The translations under genes were made by a program, and so were the position numbers. The notes below the pieces were generated by a model. That model searched no databases. It was not told the DNA's origin and saw nothing but the letters and a program-made list of their open reading frames with translations. This document shows, one piece after another, positions 33,456-43,095 of a stretch of 64,000 nt of DNA; the stretch's first letter is position 1; each line of letters opens with the position of its first letter. This stretch comes from Rhodeus uyekii (Eukaryota; Chordata; Actinopteri; Cypriniformes; Acheilognathidae): assembly GCA_037043235.1 (NCBI GenBank), contig JAWRVZ010000138.1, positions 1,014,501 to 1,078,500 on the forward strand. The letters run 5' to 3'.

Positions 33456-33592
33456 TTCTTCATTTCCACAGACAGCGGCTCGGTGAATTTACTAGCAGCT
33501 GTCTTACCAATCTTTCGATAAGTCAGGATAATCCCAAAGCCAAAGAATAGGAACCCCGCTATCAGTAATCCAATCCAGTTAATCAATTCCAT
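33434..33592 (-). CDS. Small membrane-protein ORF in the nested insertion
   Basis: The ATG at 33592 opens a 52-residue frame ending at TGA 33434-33436. Residues about 5-23 (IGLLIAGFLFFGFGII) form a strong hydrophobic helix, followed by a basic stretch TYRKIGK and a polar tail. An in-frame TGA lies 4 codons or fewer upstream, so the start is well bounded. Its last 22 bases overlap the next ORF in another frame. I do not recognise the protein; a single-pass membrane peptide is inferred. It could also be chance. Confidence 0.4.
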   Translation of the reverse strand: MELINWIGLLIAGFLFFGFGIILTYRKIGKTAASKFTEPLSVEMKKWPCLTV

Positions 33593-33758
33593 TTCAATAT
33601 TTTTAGGAGTCCAGCAAGCAGCGGGTCAGAGAAAAAAAAACATACAGAATACTAGCGCAAGGGCAAAGCAGATCAGGTCAGAGCGGAACTAAGGAAAAAC
33701 ACGTCTCGACTCTAGAGAGTCAGGAAGAGGAAGTCAGACCAAGGTTCCTGCCTGGGAC

Positions 33759-34412
33759 TTGTCCCTAGTACTCCAAAGCCTGTCCCAGGCACTCTTCAAA
33801 CCCAAGGAGGTTCCCCTAATGTTCCTTAAGATCCTCTTCCTGCTAGCTATTACCTCGCTGAAGAGAATAGGGGATCTACAGGCTCTTCCCGTAGCCTCCT
33901 CATGCATTAAGTTTGTGCCAGGTGTGGCAAAAGCTTTCCTCCATCCCAGGCCAAGCAATGTCCCTAAGGTTCCTACCCTTTCGGCACGGTCCATTGTACT
34001 GTAGGCCTTCGGTCCTCCCACCTTTGGTGACCAGGAAAAGAAGAATAAGGTCTGTCCAGTGCAAGCACTGGATGCTTACGTCCATAGGTCCCACGCTTGG
34101 CATAAATCAAACCGACTGTTCGTTTGGTTCGAGACGCCCAAGGGGTCCCCAGCATCCAAGCCTACCCTAAGCAGATTTTCTTAGATTTTCTCAGATTTTC
34201 GAGGCTATCTCTCTGACTTATGAGTTGGCCTGTCTTCCCTGTTCCCTGAGTGTCCATGCGCACTTCACAAGGAGTGTGGATGCCTATAAGGCCCTTTTAT
34301 CCTGGCTGAAATTTGTGATGCGCCAGGTTGGTCCTCCCCACACACATTAGTGAGGTTCTACCAGCTTGACCTCAACTTCACTCCGGGAACACAGGTCCTC
34401 TAATAGTGAGCT
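33759..34412 (+). pseudogene. DIRS tyrosine recombinase, C-terminal part
   Basis: Frame one reads SLSQALFKPKEVPLMFLKIL then LAITSLKRIGDLQALPVA, in which the KRIGDLQ strand is conserved among DIRS recombinases. Later frames read PVQALDAYVHR-like sequence (about 34055-34095) and WSSPHTLVRFYQLDLNFTPG-like sequence near 34330-34405. The protein would cut and rejoin circular DIRS DNA. Several frameshifts break it. Confidence 0.75.
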
Positions 34413-34514
34413 AAGAGACGCTCATCACTGAGGCCTTTGTCACTGAGGTGGCATTGGTATATCATTCCCCCAGCATTTTGATGCAGCGCGAGTTCCTTTG
34501 AAAGGGAACATCTC

Positions 34515-34785
34515 AGATTACGCATGTAACCGCAGTTCCCGGAAGAGGGAACAAGGCGATGCGTCTTTCTGAGCTTGCTTCAGACACTCCTATATGCTGC
34601 TGTTTCCGGTTTCCAGCGCACCTTTATACATCCTGGTTCATGACATCACCGACCCAGGACATGCACTCACATTCATTCGGTTGTTTTTTCATAGTGCTTC
34701 ACAAGACTGCTGTCAGGGCATTCCTATAGCATTGCGATGCAGCGTCTTGTTCCCTCTTCAGGGAAATAAGGTTACATGTGTAACC
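34515..34785. repeat. Inverted-repeat module at DIRS right end
   Basis: Two arms face each other: GTTCCCGGAAGAGGGAACAA (about 34534-34553) and CTTGTTCCCTCTTCAGGGAA (about 34745-34765), with the near palindrome GGTTACATGTGTAACC at 34770-34785. The same arrangement recurs at 41309-41591 and 57916-58202. Confidence 0.75.
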
Positions 34786-34790
34786 TGAGA

Positions 34791-35638
34791 CATTATCATC
34801 TCCATGTAATACAGTGGCCCAGTAGTGCACAACACATAATGGAAACATGCTCCCTTTCTTGACCACTATAGAGGGTGTGTCAAAAGCCAAACTTTTTTTT
34901 AAACCATTAGCTGATAAGGAATTGTGATGGCTAAGGCCAAACTTGGTGTGTATATATTTTTCATATATATGTTTATGTATGTTTCATTTTTATTTCTTTT
35001 TTTATGTGTTTGCTGCACTGAAATGTGTGTTAGAAATGATGTTGTCTTTTGATGCGCATCTATTTGATCTAAAAGTTAGAGCATCAATAATCCTTGACTA
35101 GAGTGCACGCTAGTCTAACATGTTTGATTCATTGTTTGATTATGTCTCTTACCCATATTTCTACCAGGATCCATGGCTGCAGAAAAGGGCCTGTTGTTAA
35201 AAGGGTGTGGCAATTTTCTGATGGCTTTCATACCATTTTCCAGGAATTATGGGAAATGTACTTTGGGGTTTGTTTTGAGAAAATGTTTTTGTGTGTGTGT
35301 GTATTTTGTTTATTTCCATTTATTGTTTGTGGTGAATGATTTTATGTGTGAAGATATTTATATATGTTTATTTGTGTATGTAGTTTCCTTGTTTGGGTTT
35401 GATAATTCAAACTGATATATATGTGGTTCTGTTTGAGACCCCTGTAATTTAAATAATGGTTTGGTCTGTCCTGTTAAAAAGGACTAAATTTTCTGGGGCT
35501 GAGTTAGTTCTGGTTAGGGATCTCTGGGAGAAACATCTAAGACCCATAACTCAATGTGCTGAAACCTAAGTTATGAGTTAAGTTTGTCTTTTGTGATATC
35601 TTTTGTTGTATTTACTTTTTTTTTAGCTAAAGTACATC
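34791..35638. other. Intron, unassigned
   Basis: AT-rich with T-runs and short TG repeats. Nothing recognised. Confidence 0.5.
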
Positions 35639-36064
35639 TGTCAAGAATAAACAGACATTTGTTGGTGAGTCCATGAATGCTTTATTCCTGACAGGAATAA
35701 AGAATGAGATGGATCCAATTGCGAGTGAAATAGATGTGAATACAAACAATTCAGCAAACAAACAATATCCAAGTGATGAGTCCAATGTGACGAATCCATG
35801 TGATTGACGGAGACAACAGGAGTGCAGACACAGGGAAACACAGGAAGTCAACATTACAAGAACATGGCACACAAAACAATGATCTGGCAAACACAAGGTG
35901 GCTCGCAAGACTAGATATTGAAGTAATGCACTTTGGGTAATGAAGTGCAGCAGGTGGTGACAATGAATGAATGAGTGGGTGATCAGTAGCCATTCCTCCC
36001 ACATTCGTTCCACATATCCACACACCTGCAGACAGAGAAGTCAGTGCATTCATGAACCGTGACA
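35639..36064 (-). repeat. Probable solo LTR
   Basis: A 426-bp stretch begins TGTCAAGAATAAAC and ends AACCGTGACA, so it reads TG...CA on both strands; read in reverse it starts TGTCACGGTTCATG. No internal region was found. The immediate 5-bp flanks do not match, though TTAGC occurs close to both ends. The ORFs within it are not genes. Confidence 0.5.
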
Positions 36065-37050
36065 ATTAGCCAATTTTATTTATATGGCTATGCAAAGTTA
36101 AAGTGTCCTTTACTCCTGGTACAGTAAAAGTTGTTTAAAATAAATAATATTATAAGACCATTACCTCTATGACATAGTCCATATTTTCGCTTTAAAGCAT
36201 AATTTACATGTATGTGAGAAGCTGCAATAGGCTAATATGTGCTAAGTTCAATGGGCCATACAAAAGTTGGTGTTGTAAAAAAATGGATTCATGCACGTTA
36301 ACTTTAACACACGTTACTAAGAAAAGAACTGGCTGTACAACTCTATTGGCTCATATGGGGGGGGGGGAAGTATATTTATAACTGTTCAAAATTAAGGTTT
36401 CGTTAGTCCAATACCACTGGTATGAAGCTTGCATTTTTTTGCTGTGAAACCCCTCTATAGAAACAGCACCAGGCTGATTGCACAATAGAATCATAATATA
36501 TTGAGCATAGAAACCTCAAGGGTTCATAAAAACATATTGAAAATAAACATTTGGATTTTGTTAGATCATTAGACCCTGCACTGATTCCTTCAGCTCATTA
36601 CACTCAAGAGCTCTAGAGCTTATTTAGCTCAGTTAGAACTTTATTAAAGAGGAACTGCATGCCTCAAGAAGTAGGCTAAGAAACGAACATTGTTGTGTTA
36701 TGCTAATTTCATTGTGTTGTGCACTACTGGGCCACTGAAGTGTAAACGCAACAACGCAAAGTTGCGGAAATTGTGATGTTTTCATGCATATTGCGTGTTC
36801 AGTCTATAGTGTTCACAAAGTAACACCTCTGACTACTGGCTTGGCATGCATTATTTTTAGTATTTTTTACAGATCCATGTTGTATGCACATAAATGCAGT
36901 TCATGAAAAAATGTAGGGAAAACCTTTTTGGTTCATCGTTGTCATGTAAACAATATCCTAATAGAGACATTAGGGTCAGTACTGGTAATGGCGATGCTGG
37001 CTTTCAATCATATTACTTAGTGAAAAGATGCCGTTAAACAAAAATTTAAA
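36065..37050. other. Intron, unassigned
   Basis: AT-rich intron with a short G-run at about 36357-36367. Nothing recognised. Confidence 0.5.
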
Positions 37051-38386
37051 ATAAACTCTGTTTATATGTGTCACGTCTGTCACATCCGGGTTCCTCTGTG
37101 TCTCCCAGATCCTTCCCACTCCTGTCTTGTTAGTGATTACCCTGTTATGCTAGTTTTACCCTATTATGTCAGCTGTCCTTAATTTGCCCTCGTGTATAAA
37201 TGCCATCCTGTGTTCACGTCTTTGTCTCTTGTTGACCTTGCTAAGTGTGTGTTACATGTGGATGTTTCCAAGGACTTCTCCCTTCCGAGTTTTGCACAAA
37301 GAAGTGCTGTTTGTTTTCGTGTTTGATTAAAGTGTTTTCTATTTTCAATCTCAGAGTCCCTCCCTCGTTTCTCTGCCTACCGTACACCGCCCAAGAGACC
37401 AGGTTTGTCGCCTTTTGAAGACTTTTTTAGCCGGCAGGATGGACCTTGAGCAAGAACTGTTGAGCATCGCTCAAAAGAAAAAATGGCACTTCAGCCAGTT
37501 TGTACTAGAGTTCTCTTTGATCGCCTGCCGTGCTCCGTTGCCGGACGATACCGGCGCTGTTCTGGGTTGGGGCGAATCACCACCTCTCTGGGAACTGTCC
37601 AGACACCACCGGCCTGAGCTAATCGGAAACTATGATTTCCAGTGGACAGTGTCTACCCCCGATCCAGACAGCGGAAGCTGGCAGCTAATCCGGCGCTCCC
37701 GAGCTTCGCGGCCCCGCCAAGTAGTGAACTGATTCCCGCGGTTGCCGAACTCTTGCCCCTCACCCAAAGACCACCTAGGCCTTCCTACGGCCCCTCAAGA
37801 ATTTTTTTGGGGGGGTAGGAATACTCTGAGGGCGGGTGGGGCAAAGGTGGTGGAGCATCCTGGGGAGAGCAAGCCCCCGGCTCCGCCCTGGACACTGCCC
37901 CAGCACTGGCCACTAATCCCACCTGCTCCTCCCTGGTTCCCCACGGCCCTGGTACCACCCTGACTGTGACTCTATGTAACCTGGTCTGGTCTCCAGGGTG
38001 CCTACCCTCCCACCCATGTTTCAATGTTTTGTCCTCCTCCTGTTCCACATATAAACTCTGTTTATATGTGTCACAGTATTGTCGCATCTGTTACATCAAG
38101 GTTCCTCTGTGTCTCCCAGATCCTTCCCACTCCTGTCTTGTTAGTGATTACCCTGTTAATTATGTCAGCTGTCCTTAATTTGCCCTTGTGTATAAATGCC
38201 CTCCTGTGTTCACATGTCTTTGTTTCTTGTTGACGTTACTGTTGGATGTCTCCCCCGTGTGTGGATGTTCTAAGCAGTCTTCCCGAGCTTAGCACAAAGA
38301 GTGTGCCGTTTTCGTGTTATCATTAAAGTGTTTTCAGTTTGATTCTCCTCGTTTCTCTGAATCGCACACCGCCCATCCCCGTGACA
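37051..38386 (+). mobile_element. Short LTR element with gag-like ORF
   Basis: About 320 bp from 37069 is repeated from about 38067 to 38386 (shared CCCAGATCCTTCCCACTCCT, GTCAGCTGTCCTTAATTTGC, TGTGTTCAC). The second copy ends CGTGACA. Between them lie a gag-like ORF and a proline-rich, GC-rich stretch. The 20-bp motif AAACTCTGTTTATATGTG precedes both copies. Possible 4-bp flanks ATAT occur on each side. The element lacks any polymerase and would depend on a relative. Confidence 0.65.
37439..37732 (+). pseudogene. Gag-like ORF of the short LTR element
   Basis: This 97-residue frame from ATG 37439 begins MDLEQELLSIAQKKKWHFSQ then FVLEFSLIACRAPLPDD, the same register as the HTPEFLNLACLTHYPDNAL stretch of the element at 45-48 kb and of fish gag-like proteins. 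It contains WELSRHHRPELIGNYDFQW and stops at TGA 37730-37732. It is short for a gag, and the downstream proline-rich stretch is out of frame, so it is probably truncated. Confidence 0.5.
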
Positions 38387-38809
38387 ATATTGTTTCTACA
38401 TTTAATTTGGAGATTAAATTATTCGGTATAAAAGTATCAAAATATATAAATGTGTAATTGATTGACAGCACTGGAACATGCCATTGCTTTTGTTCTTAAC
38501 TGGTTCTTTGGTAGGGTTTGTTCTTAGTATGTAATATTGTGTGTATGCACTGTGACACTTTTGCTATAGTCACAAACTTTCAGTTAGGTTTTCATTCTCT
38601 GCACTCTCATTTTAGTTTGCTTATCATTATTTCCTGATATCTTTTTTCATGTTGTTTGTTTCCATGGATTTTCATTTCATTTTTGCAGCTGTTCGTATTT
38701 GAGTTCATTATCATTGTATACTTAAATTCCTGTATTTCCTCAGTTCGTGGTTGGTCATTGTTTGTGTGTAGACACACTGATATGTTTTTGTGGATAAGTT
38801 AATTTTATT

Positions 38810-38935
38810 AAGTTGGCTGAGAAGCAGCCAACTTACTGTTGTTCGACTTAATCTTATTATTAAGTTGGCTGAGAAGCAGCCAACTTACTGTTGTTCGACT
38901 TAAACTTATTAAGTTGGCTGAGAAGCAGCCAACTT
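38810..38935. repeat. Array of three perfect 25-bp hairpins
   Basis: AAGTTGGCTG-AGAAG-CAGCCAACTT occurs at 38810-38834, 38862-38886 and 38911-38935. Each has 10-bp perfect arms and the same 5-base loop. The spacers share ACTGTTGTTCGACTTAA. Repeats are 49-52 bp apart. Confidence 0.95.
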
Positions 38936-39640
38936 ACTGAAATGCTAATAAACTTATTATTATTCTTCTGTACAAAAATTTACACGCTATCTCCTCCTAC
39001 AGCTTTAGTGCTACAGTCCCCAAAATCAGAACAGGCCGCAGGCCTGTTCTGACTCGAGTTGCTATATCTTTTCTAAGGGATTGGGGGTACGATGTTCGCC
39101 CCAGGGGCGAAAAAGCAGCCGAAAAATCCCATTGACTTAACATTGCGACGAACTTTGACGATTAATAACTCAGAGCGAGGAATTTGTAAAAAGATGAAAC
39201 TCGCCACATTTGAAGAGGGTGACAGCCTCTGTAAAATCATTCCACACAATGGGGTGAAAGTTGTACCCCTGGGGTGCTAGAGCTGCCCAAATTTGCCCCA
39301 TAGAGATTAATGGGGAAGGCCGTCCCATGAAACAGCATCTACTATAGCAAATTGCATAGGGATTTTGAATTGAACATAGGTCTGCATCACAGGGTCACAG
39401 AGACAAGGGGGAGGGCTCGTTTTACTCAGGCGACCAATGAGTGTCTCAGGATCACAGTGAAGCTATTAAGCCACGCCCTAGCAACCATTTAGAGCACCTT
39501 AGCAACCCGTCCCATAGACTTCCATTCAAATAGATCGACTTCTATGTCTGGATAGAAAAGTCATAGAAATTTGAGGGCGGGCTCGTATGACTCAGGGCAG
39601 CAAACTGCCAATCACCAACGTCTTCAACACTTCCAGGACA
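38936..39640. mobile_element. Non-autonomous DNA element body attached to the hairpin array
   Basis: This stretch is GC-richer and has phrases seen in abundant fish non-coding repeats (CCCATTGACTTAACATTGC, CCCATAGACTTCCATTCAAA). It continues directly from the hairpin array. No matching terminus on the other side, no ORF of note (39092-39280 is chance), and no superfamily assignment. Confidence 0.45.
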
Positions 39641-39787
39641 GGACCAGGACAACTTACATATTCTTGATATCTTTCTGATATGCTGTGTTGAATTTGAATA
39701 CTACATGCAGCAGTTGATGATGACTGGTACCATCTCATTTGTTTTGATTTTGTGTTCTTTCTCTTGTATGCTCTCGCTCTCATGCAG

Positions 39788-39869
39788 TAAGCCAAGGCGG
39801 GATGGCCGCGGACATTTGTCCTGATCCGGGGATTCCTGAAAATGGGAAAAGAATTGGCTCCAGCTTCCA
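39788..39869 (+). CDS. csmd1: csmd1 coding exon: Sushi domain 2, first part
   Basis: This 82-bp exon follows CTCATGCAG and ends before GTAGGT at 39870. It encodes SQGGMAADICPDPGIPENGK then RIGSSF, ending with CA. ICPDPGIPENGKR is the usual opening of a Sushi/CCP domain with its first cysteine. Frame is continuous with 26809-26886 (T plus TA gives Leu) and with 40251. The preceding intron is 12.9 kb. Confidence 0.95.
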
Positions 39870-40250
39870 GTAGGTCCTCTCTTTGTTCTGTTATCTGCTG
39901 CGTTTATCCTTTTAACTGCATGACATGGATTTAATCAGGATCGGCCCTGCTGTGTGACATGGCTGTCTGAACTCCCATACCGATAGGCCATTACCACCAA
40001 GACCTTTGGTCACTGCTACTAAGTGGGTTTCTAATGCCCTTAAAGGAAAAACCAAGAGCTGTTACATGTTCTGCATTTAATGGAATACCATGTGAGTCAT
40101 TCTAAAAATAGAAGAGACAAGCAGATTATAGGCATTTGACAGAAATCGTTTTCACCTAACAAAAGAAGGATGCATGAGAAACATAGAGGGTCTGAGGCTG
40201 ATGACTCACATTAGCTGGTCATTCGCTGACGGTCATTTCAACTTCTGCAG

Positions 40251-40375
40251 AGTCGGAGCCAGCATCCAGTTTTCCTGTGACGACAGCTACGTACTGCAGG
40301 GATCAAAGAGCATCACTTGCCAGAGAGTGACTGAAACTCTGGCAGCCTGGAGTGACCACAGGCCTATCTGTCGGA
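40251..40375 (+). CDS. csmd1: csmd1 coding exon: Sushi domain 2, remainder
   Basis: This 125-bp exon follows TTCTGCAG and ends before GTAAGT at 40376. It encodes VGASIQFSCDDSYVLQGSKS then ITCQRVTETLAAWSDHRPIC and R. Together with the previous exon it supplies the four Sushi cysteines and the conserved Trp (AAWSDH). The GSKSITCQRVTETLAAWSDH run is, as I recall it, identical to mammalian CSMD1 and differs from CSMD3, which supports the paralogue call. The 381-bp intron between the two Sushi exons holds nothing else. Confidence 0.95.
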
Positions 40376-41300
40376 GTAAGTGCAAATATGGGTCTCTCTT
40401 CCCCTGCTCAGACACGTTCTGTAGGGATGTTGTCAGATCCTGTTAAGTGAAATGTGTAGCTCATGGCAGTGGGGAGTAAGACCACACAATTCGTAGGAAC
40501 AGTTGTGCCACACGGATTTAACAAAGACATCACTGGCACATGTGAATATATCAAAGAACAGAACTACTTTTGAATTATGCATTTAACATGTTTTATTAAC
40601 TTGTAGCCCTGTGTCAAAAGGGTGAGCTCCCAGCTCCATGCTCCCTGCTCCCTACACAACAGTATTAAAAGTTTTTAAAGGTTTTTATTTTCAGGCAGCA
40701 GAGAAGGTAATTCCACAATGCAGTGTGCATCTGGTATCCAAGATGGTAGTGTTTTGTTTATAATTTAAAAATATCGTTACTTCAATAACTGGCAACAAAA
40801 TAGTTAAAAGTTATTATACTATATTGCTATTTTATATAGTGTTTTGTAATTCTAACAACACATTCAAATCACACAAATTGAAAAATGGTCACTTCTGAGA
40901 TTCTATTTCAGGATGCATCAATTAGAAAGCAATAAAGAGCAGAGCAGCTTATTAGATTTTGGAACAAAGCTATTGTGTATAAATTACTGCAGCACGAGTT
41001 AGCATCCAAAGGCAGTTTTTCTTTTTTTCTTTTTTTTTCTTCGGTTCTTTTAATTTAAGAATTGTGTTTGCTTTTACTAGGCACTATCATTCATTTGAGC
41101 CTACATCCACATAAAAAAAAAGACAAAAGCAGACTAAAATCATGGCACCATGAGTCTGATAACATCATTCTTCATGCTATTCCAAGATCATATTTTAATC
41201 ACAACTTTGTACTTGGGGCTTTCAATAAAACCATCAAGCACAGTAGAAAAGTGAAATAAAAACTGAAATTGGTGCCACCTGACTAGAGAAAACGAAGAAA
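40376..41300. other. csmd1 intron, unassigned part
   Basis: AT-rich sequence with CT-runs near 41020-41040. Nothing recognised. Confidence 0.5.
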
Positions 41301-41308
41301 ACTTCTCA

Positions 41309-41591
41309 GGTTACATATGTAACCCTAGTTCCCAGAAGAGGGAACAAGACACTGCGTCGGAATGCTGTGTGAACGTTTTAGCGTATTGTCTCGGAAAGCA
41401 CTATTGAATCAATGGAGTGTGAATGCACGTTGAGGAATGAAAGTGCACCGGAAAGTGCACCAGAAGAAAAGTGCACCGGAAACTGGAAGCACAGCTAGAC
41501 AAGTGTCTGAAGTAAGACGCTGACAGGCACGTAGGAGATGTGACAGAGCATCTTGTTCCCTCATCAGGGAACTAGGGTTACATATGTAACC
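41309..41591. repeat. Inverted-repeat module at DIRS end with two perfect palindromes
   Basis: GGTTACATATGTAACC occurs at 41309-41324 and at 41576-41591, each a perfect 16-bp palindrome. Inside these, CTAGTTCCCAGAAGAGGGAA (41325 onward) and GTTCCCTCATCAGGGAACTA (up to 41574) pair as inverted repeats about 45 bp long. Confidence 0.9.
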
Positions 41592-41716
41592 AGAGACGTT
41601 CCCTTTCAAGGCAACTCGCACTGTGCTGGAACAATATGGGAATGAGAAAGCCAATGGCACCTGAGTGACAAAAGGCCTGCTGAGTGGAATGTAGCTCACT
41701 ATACTAGCGCCTGTGT

Positions 41717-41917
41717 TCACGGAGAAGAATTGAGGTCCAACTCATAGAACCTCATCAAGTTATGTGGGGAGGACCAGCCTGCAGCATCACAAACCTCTGC
41801 AAGAGCTACTCCTTCAAGAAAGAGCCTAAGAGGCAGCCACGCTGCTAGTAGAATGGGTACGGACCACCAAACGAGAAGGTTGTCCAACCGAATCATAAGC
41901 CAGGAAGTTAGCCTCAA
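41717..41917 (-). pseudogene. DIRS tyrosine recombinase C-terminus
   Basis: The frame ends LEGVALAEVCDAAGWSSPHN then LMRFYELDLNSSP, the region around the catalytic Tyr seen in the other DIRS copies (ICDAPGWSSPHT-like at 34.3 kb, DICDVASWSS at 57.7 kb). Upstream sequence is frameshifted. Confidence 0.75.
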
Positions 41918-43095
41918 CTATCCACCTGCTCAAATGATTGGCTGGTCAGTTTCTCACCACGGGGCAGCTCGGTGGACATAGGCATCCAGTACTTGCACTG
42001 GGCAGACCCTATACTTCAGCTCCCAGTCATGATCTAGGAAAAGTGAAGAACAGAAGGAGCTTTTGGCACATAGCCCAGCCTTGGGTGAATAAAAGCTTTA
42101 GCCATACCAGGGGTAAAGACCAGGCACGAAAGAGCAACTGATAGAGCTTGAAGATATCCTATACTTTTGTAACAGTGAGGTGTAACAGATTTTCAAGGTT
42201 AAAAACTTAATAAATACCTCTTCAATGGATCCGAAGGGGGGCTTATCCCGAGGAGGGTTGACCTCCCCAGCCCCACCAGAAACACGGGGGGCAGCTGAGA
42301 AATCTCAGTGTGTCCTGGCTCCCTCGAGATGTCAGGGGTAGCACAGTGGTTCGTAGAGGGCACCAAAGACACATGGGCACCGTGTGCTGAGGTTTGGATG
42401 CTCCTGGCATCAGGGCCTCTTGCTGGTAGCCTTCTTAGACTGGAGGACTGTCCTCAGATCCGTCCTCCAACCAGAAGGCTGAGGCAGGGAGTGCCATCCT
42501 GCCCCCCCTACTCTTTGCCTCTGGTTGGCACGGTGTGAGGAGCTCTGAGGCTGCAACTCTGGGATCTGAAGGTGGCAAGGCAGTGTTTTTTTTTTATGCT
42601 GCCACCTGAAAGCTCTCGACAACAGATTTTTACTGCGTTGTCAAAGATGCCAACAGGCAAAATAAGGGTGTCCATGAAAAAGTCCTGGGCAGCGTCAAGG
42701 CTTTAAGGGATAACACCAATTGGGGACCGAGGTGGCTCACAAGCGTCTCCTCCACATTCAGCACTGCCAAATAACCATGCTCTTTCGGTCAGATTTTCAC
42801 TGTTTTCAGTAATGCTCTTCTTAAAAAAAAAACAAGGTTTGGAGCTCTTTGGAGGTCTCGGAAAAACGCCCCAATGGAGAGATTGGGCTTGGGCTTGGGC
42901 AAGGAGATATTGTCTAGCTTGCTTTTTTTTAGGAAAAACATCCCTCGTCTCAGACAGTCACATGTGAGTCACAACCTCAATGAGCTCCTCATAAACTGTG
43001 GAGGAAGGTGTCACGTCTTCCTCTCCAGCTTTGATACTAACAACATCAATCTCCCCATAGCATTCCAATGTAGCACGAGTTGAAAGGGAACTATT

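Larger units (their letters stand above)
32752..33731 (-). mobile_element. 980-bp nested retroposon-like insertion with 7-bp target duplication
   Basis: AGTCAGA at 32745-32751 and again at 33732-33738 brackets this unit exactly, and the DIRS recombinase sequence resumes on both sides. On the reverse strand it runs from CCTCTTCCTGACTCTCTAG, through two small ORFs (33434-33592 and 33231-33455), an internal A-run (about 33013-33028), to an end reading GCGATAAAGCTCTTTCTGATT. That end matches a 3' tail common in fish interspersed repeats. The family was not recognised; a non-LTR or SINE-like mobilisation is inferred from the A-run, tail and target duplication. Confidence 0.7.
31690..34790 (+). mobile_element. 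DIRS-type retrotransposon, internally deleted, with a nested insertion
   Basis: The first 500 bases read as a gag-like region. 32155-32235 reads FPPITLLPGVLERVCQDKFH, the RT/RNase H end typical of DIRS; most of RT is deleted. 32360-32500 reads LLDSGLSTEVVEIILHSRAP then LYALKWK, the start of the tyrosine recombinase, and 33759-34412 is the rest of it. The two recombinase parts are separated by an unrelated 980-bp insertion at 32752-33731. The right end carries an inverted-repeat module (34515-34785). Confidence 0.82.
41301..43095 (-). mobile_element. DIRS-type retrotransposon, internally deleted, reverse strand
   Basis: The recombinase C-terminus lies at 41717-41917 and the inverted-repeat module at 41309-41591, both in the order expected for a reverse-strand element. 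41930-42130 corresponds to the middle of the recombinase (LDAYVHR-like region), and 42230-42800 to gag-like sequence. RT is absent. The far end near 43050-43095 (AGCACGAGTTGAAAGGGAAC) resembles the sequence that precedes the module in other copies. Confidence 0.7.

Noticed and set aside
35627..36065. Overlapping reverse-strand ORFs of 132 and 104 codons
   Set aside because: They fall within a TG...CA-bounded LTR-like sequence and have no recognisable domain.
38810..38935. CRISPR-like palindromic repeats with spacers
   Set aside because: Only three copies, spacers are themselves similar, and the array belongs to a fish non-coding repeat.
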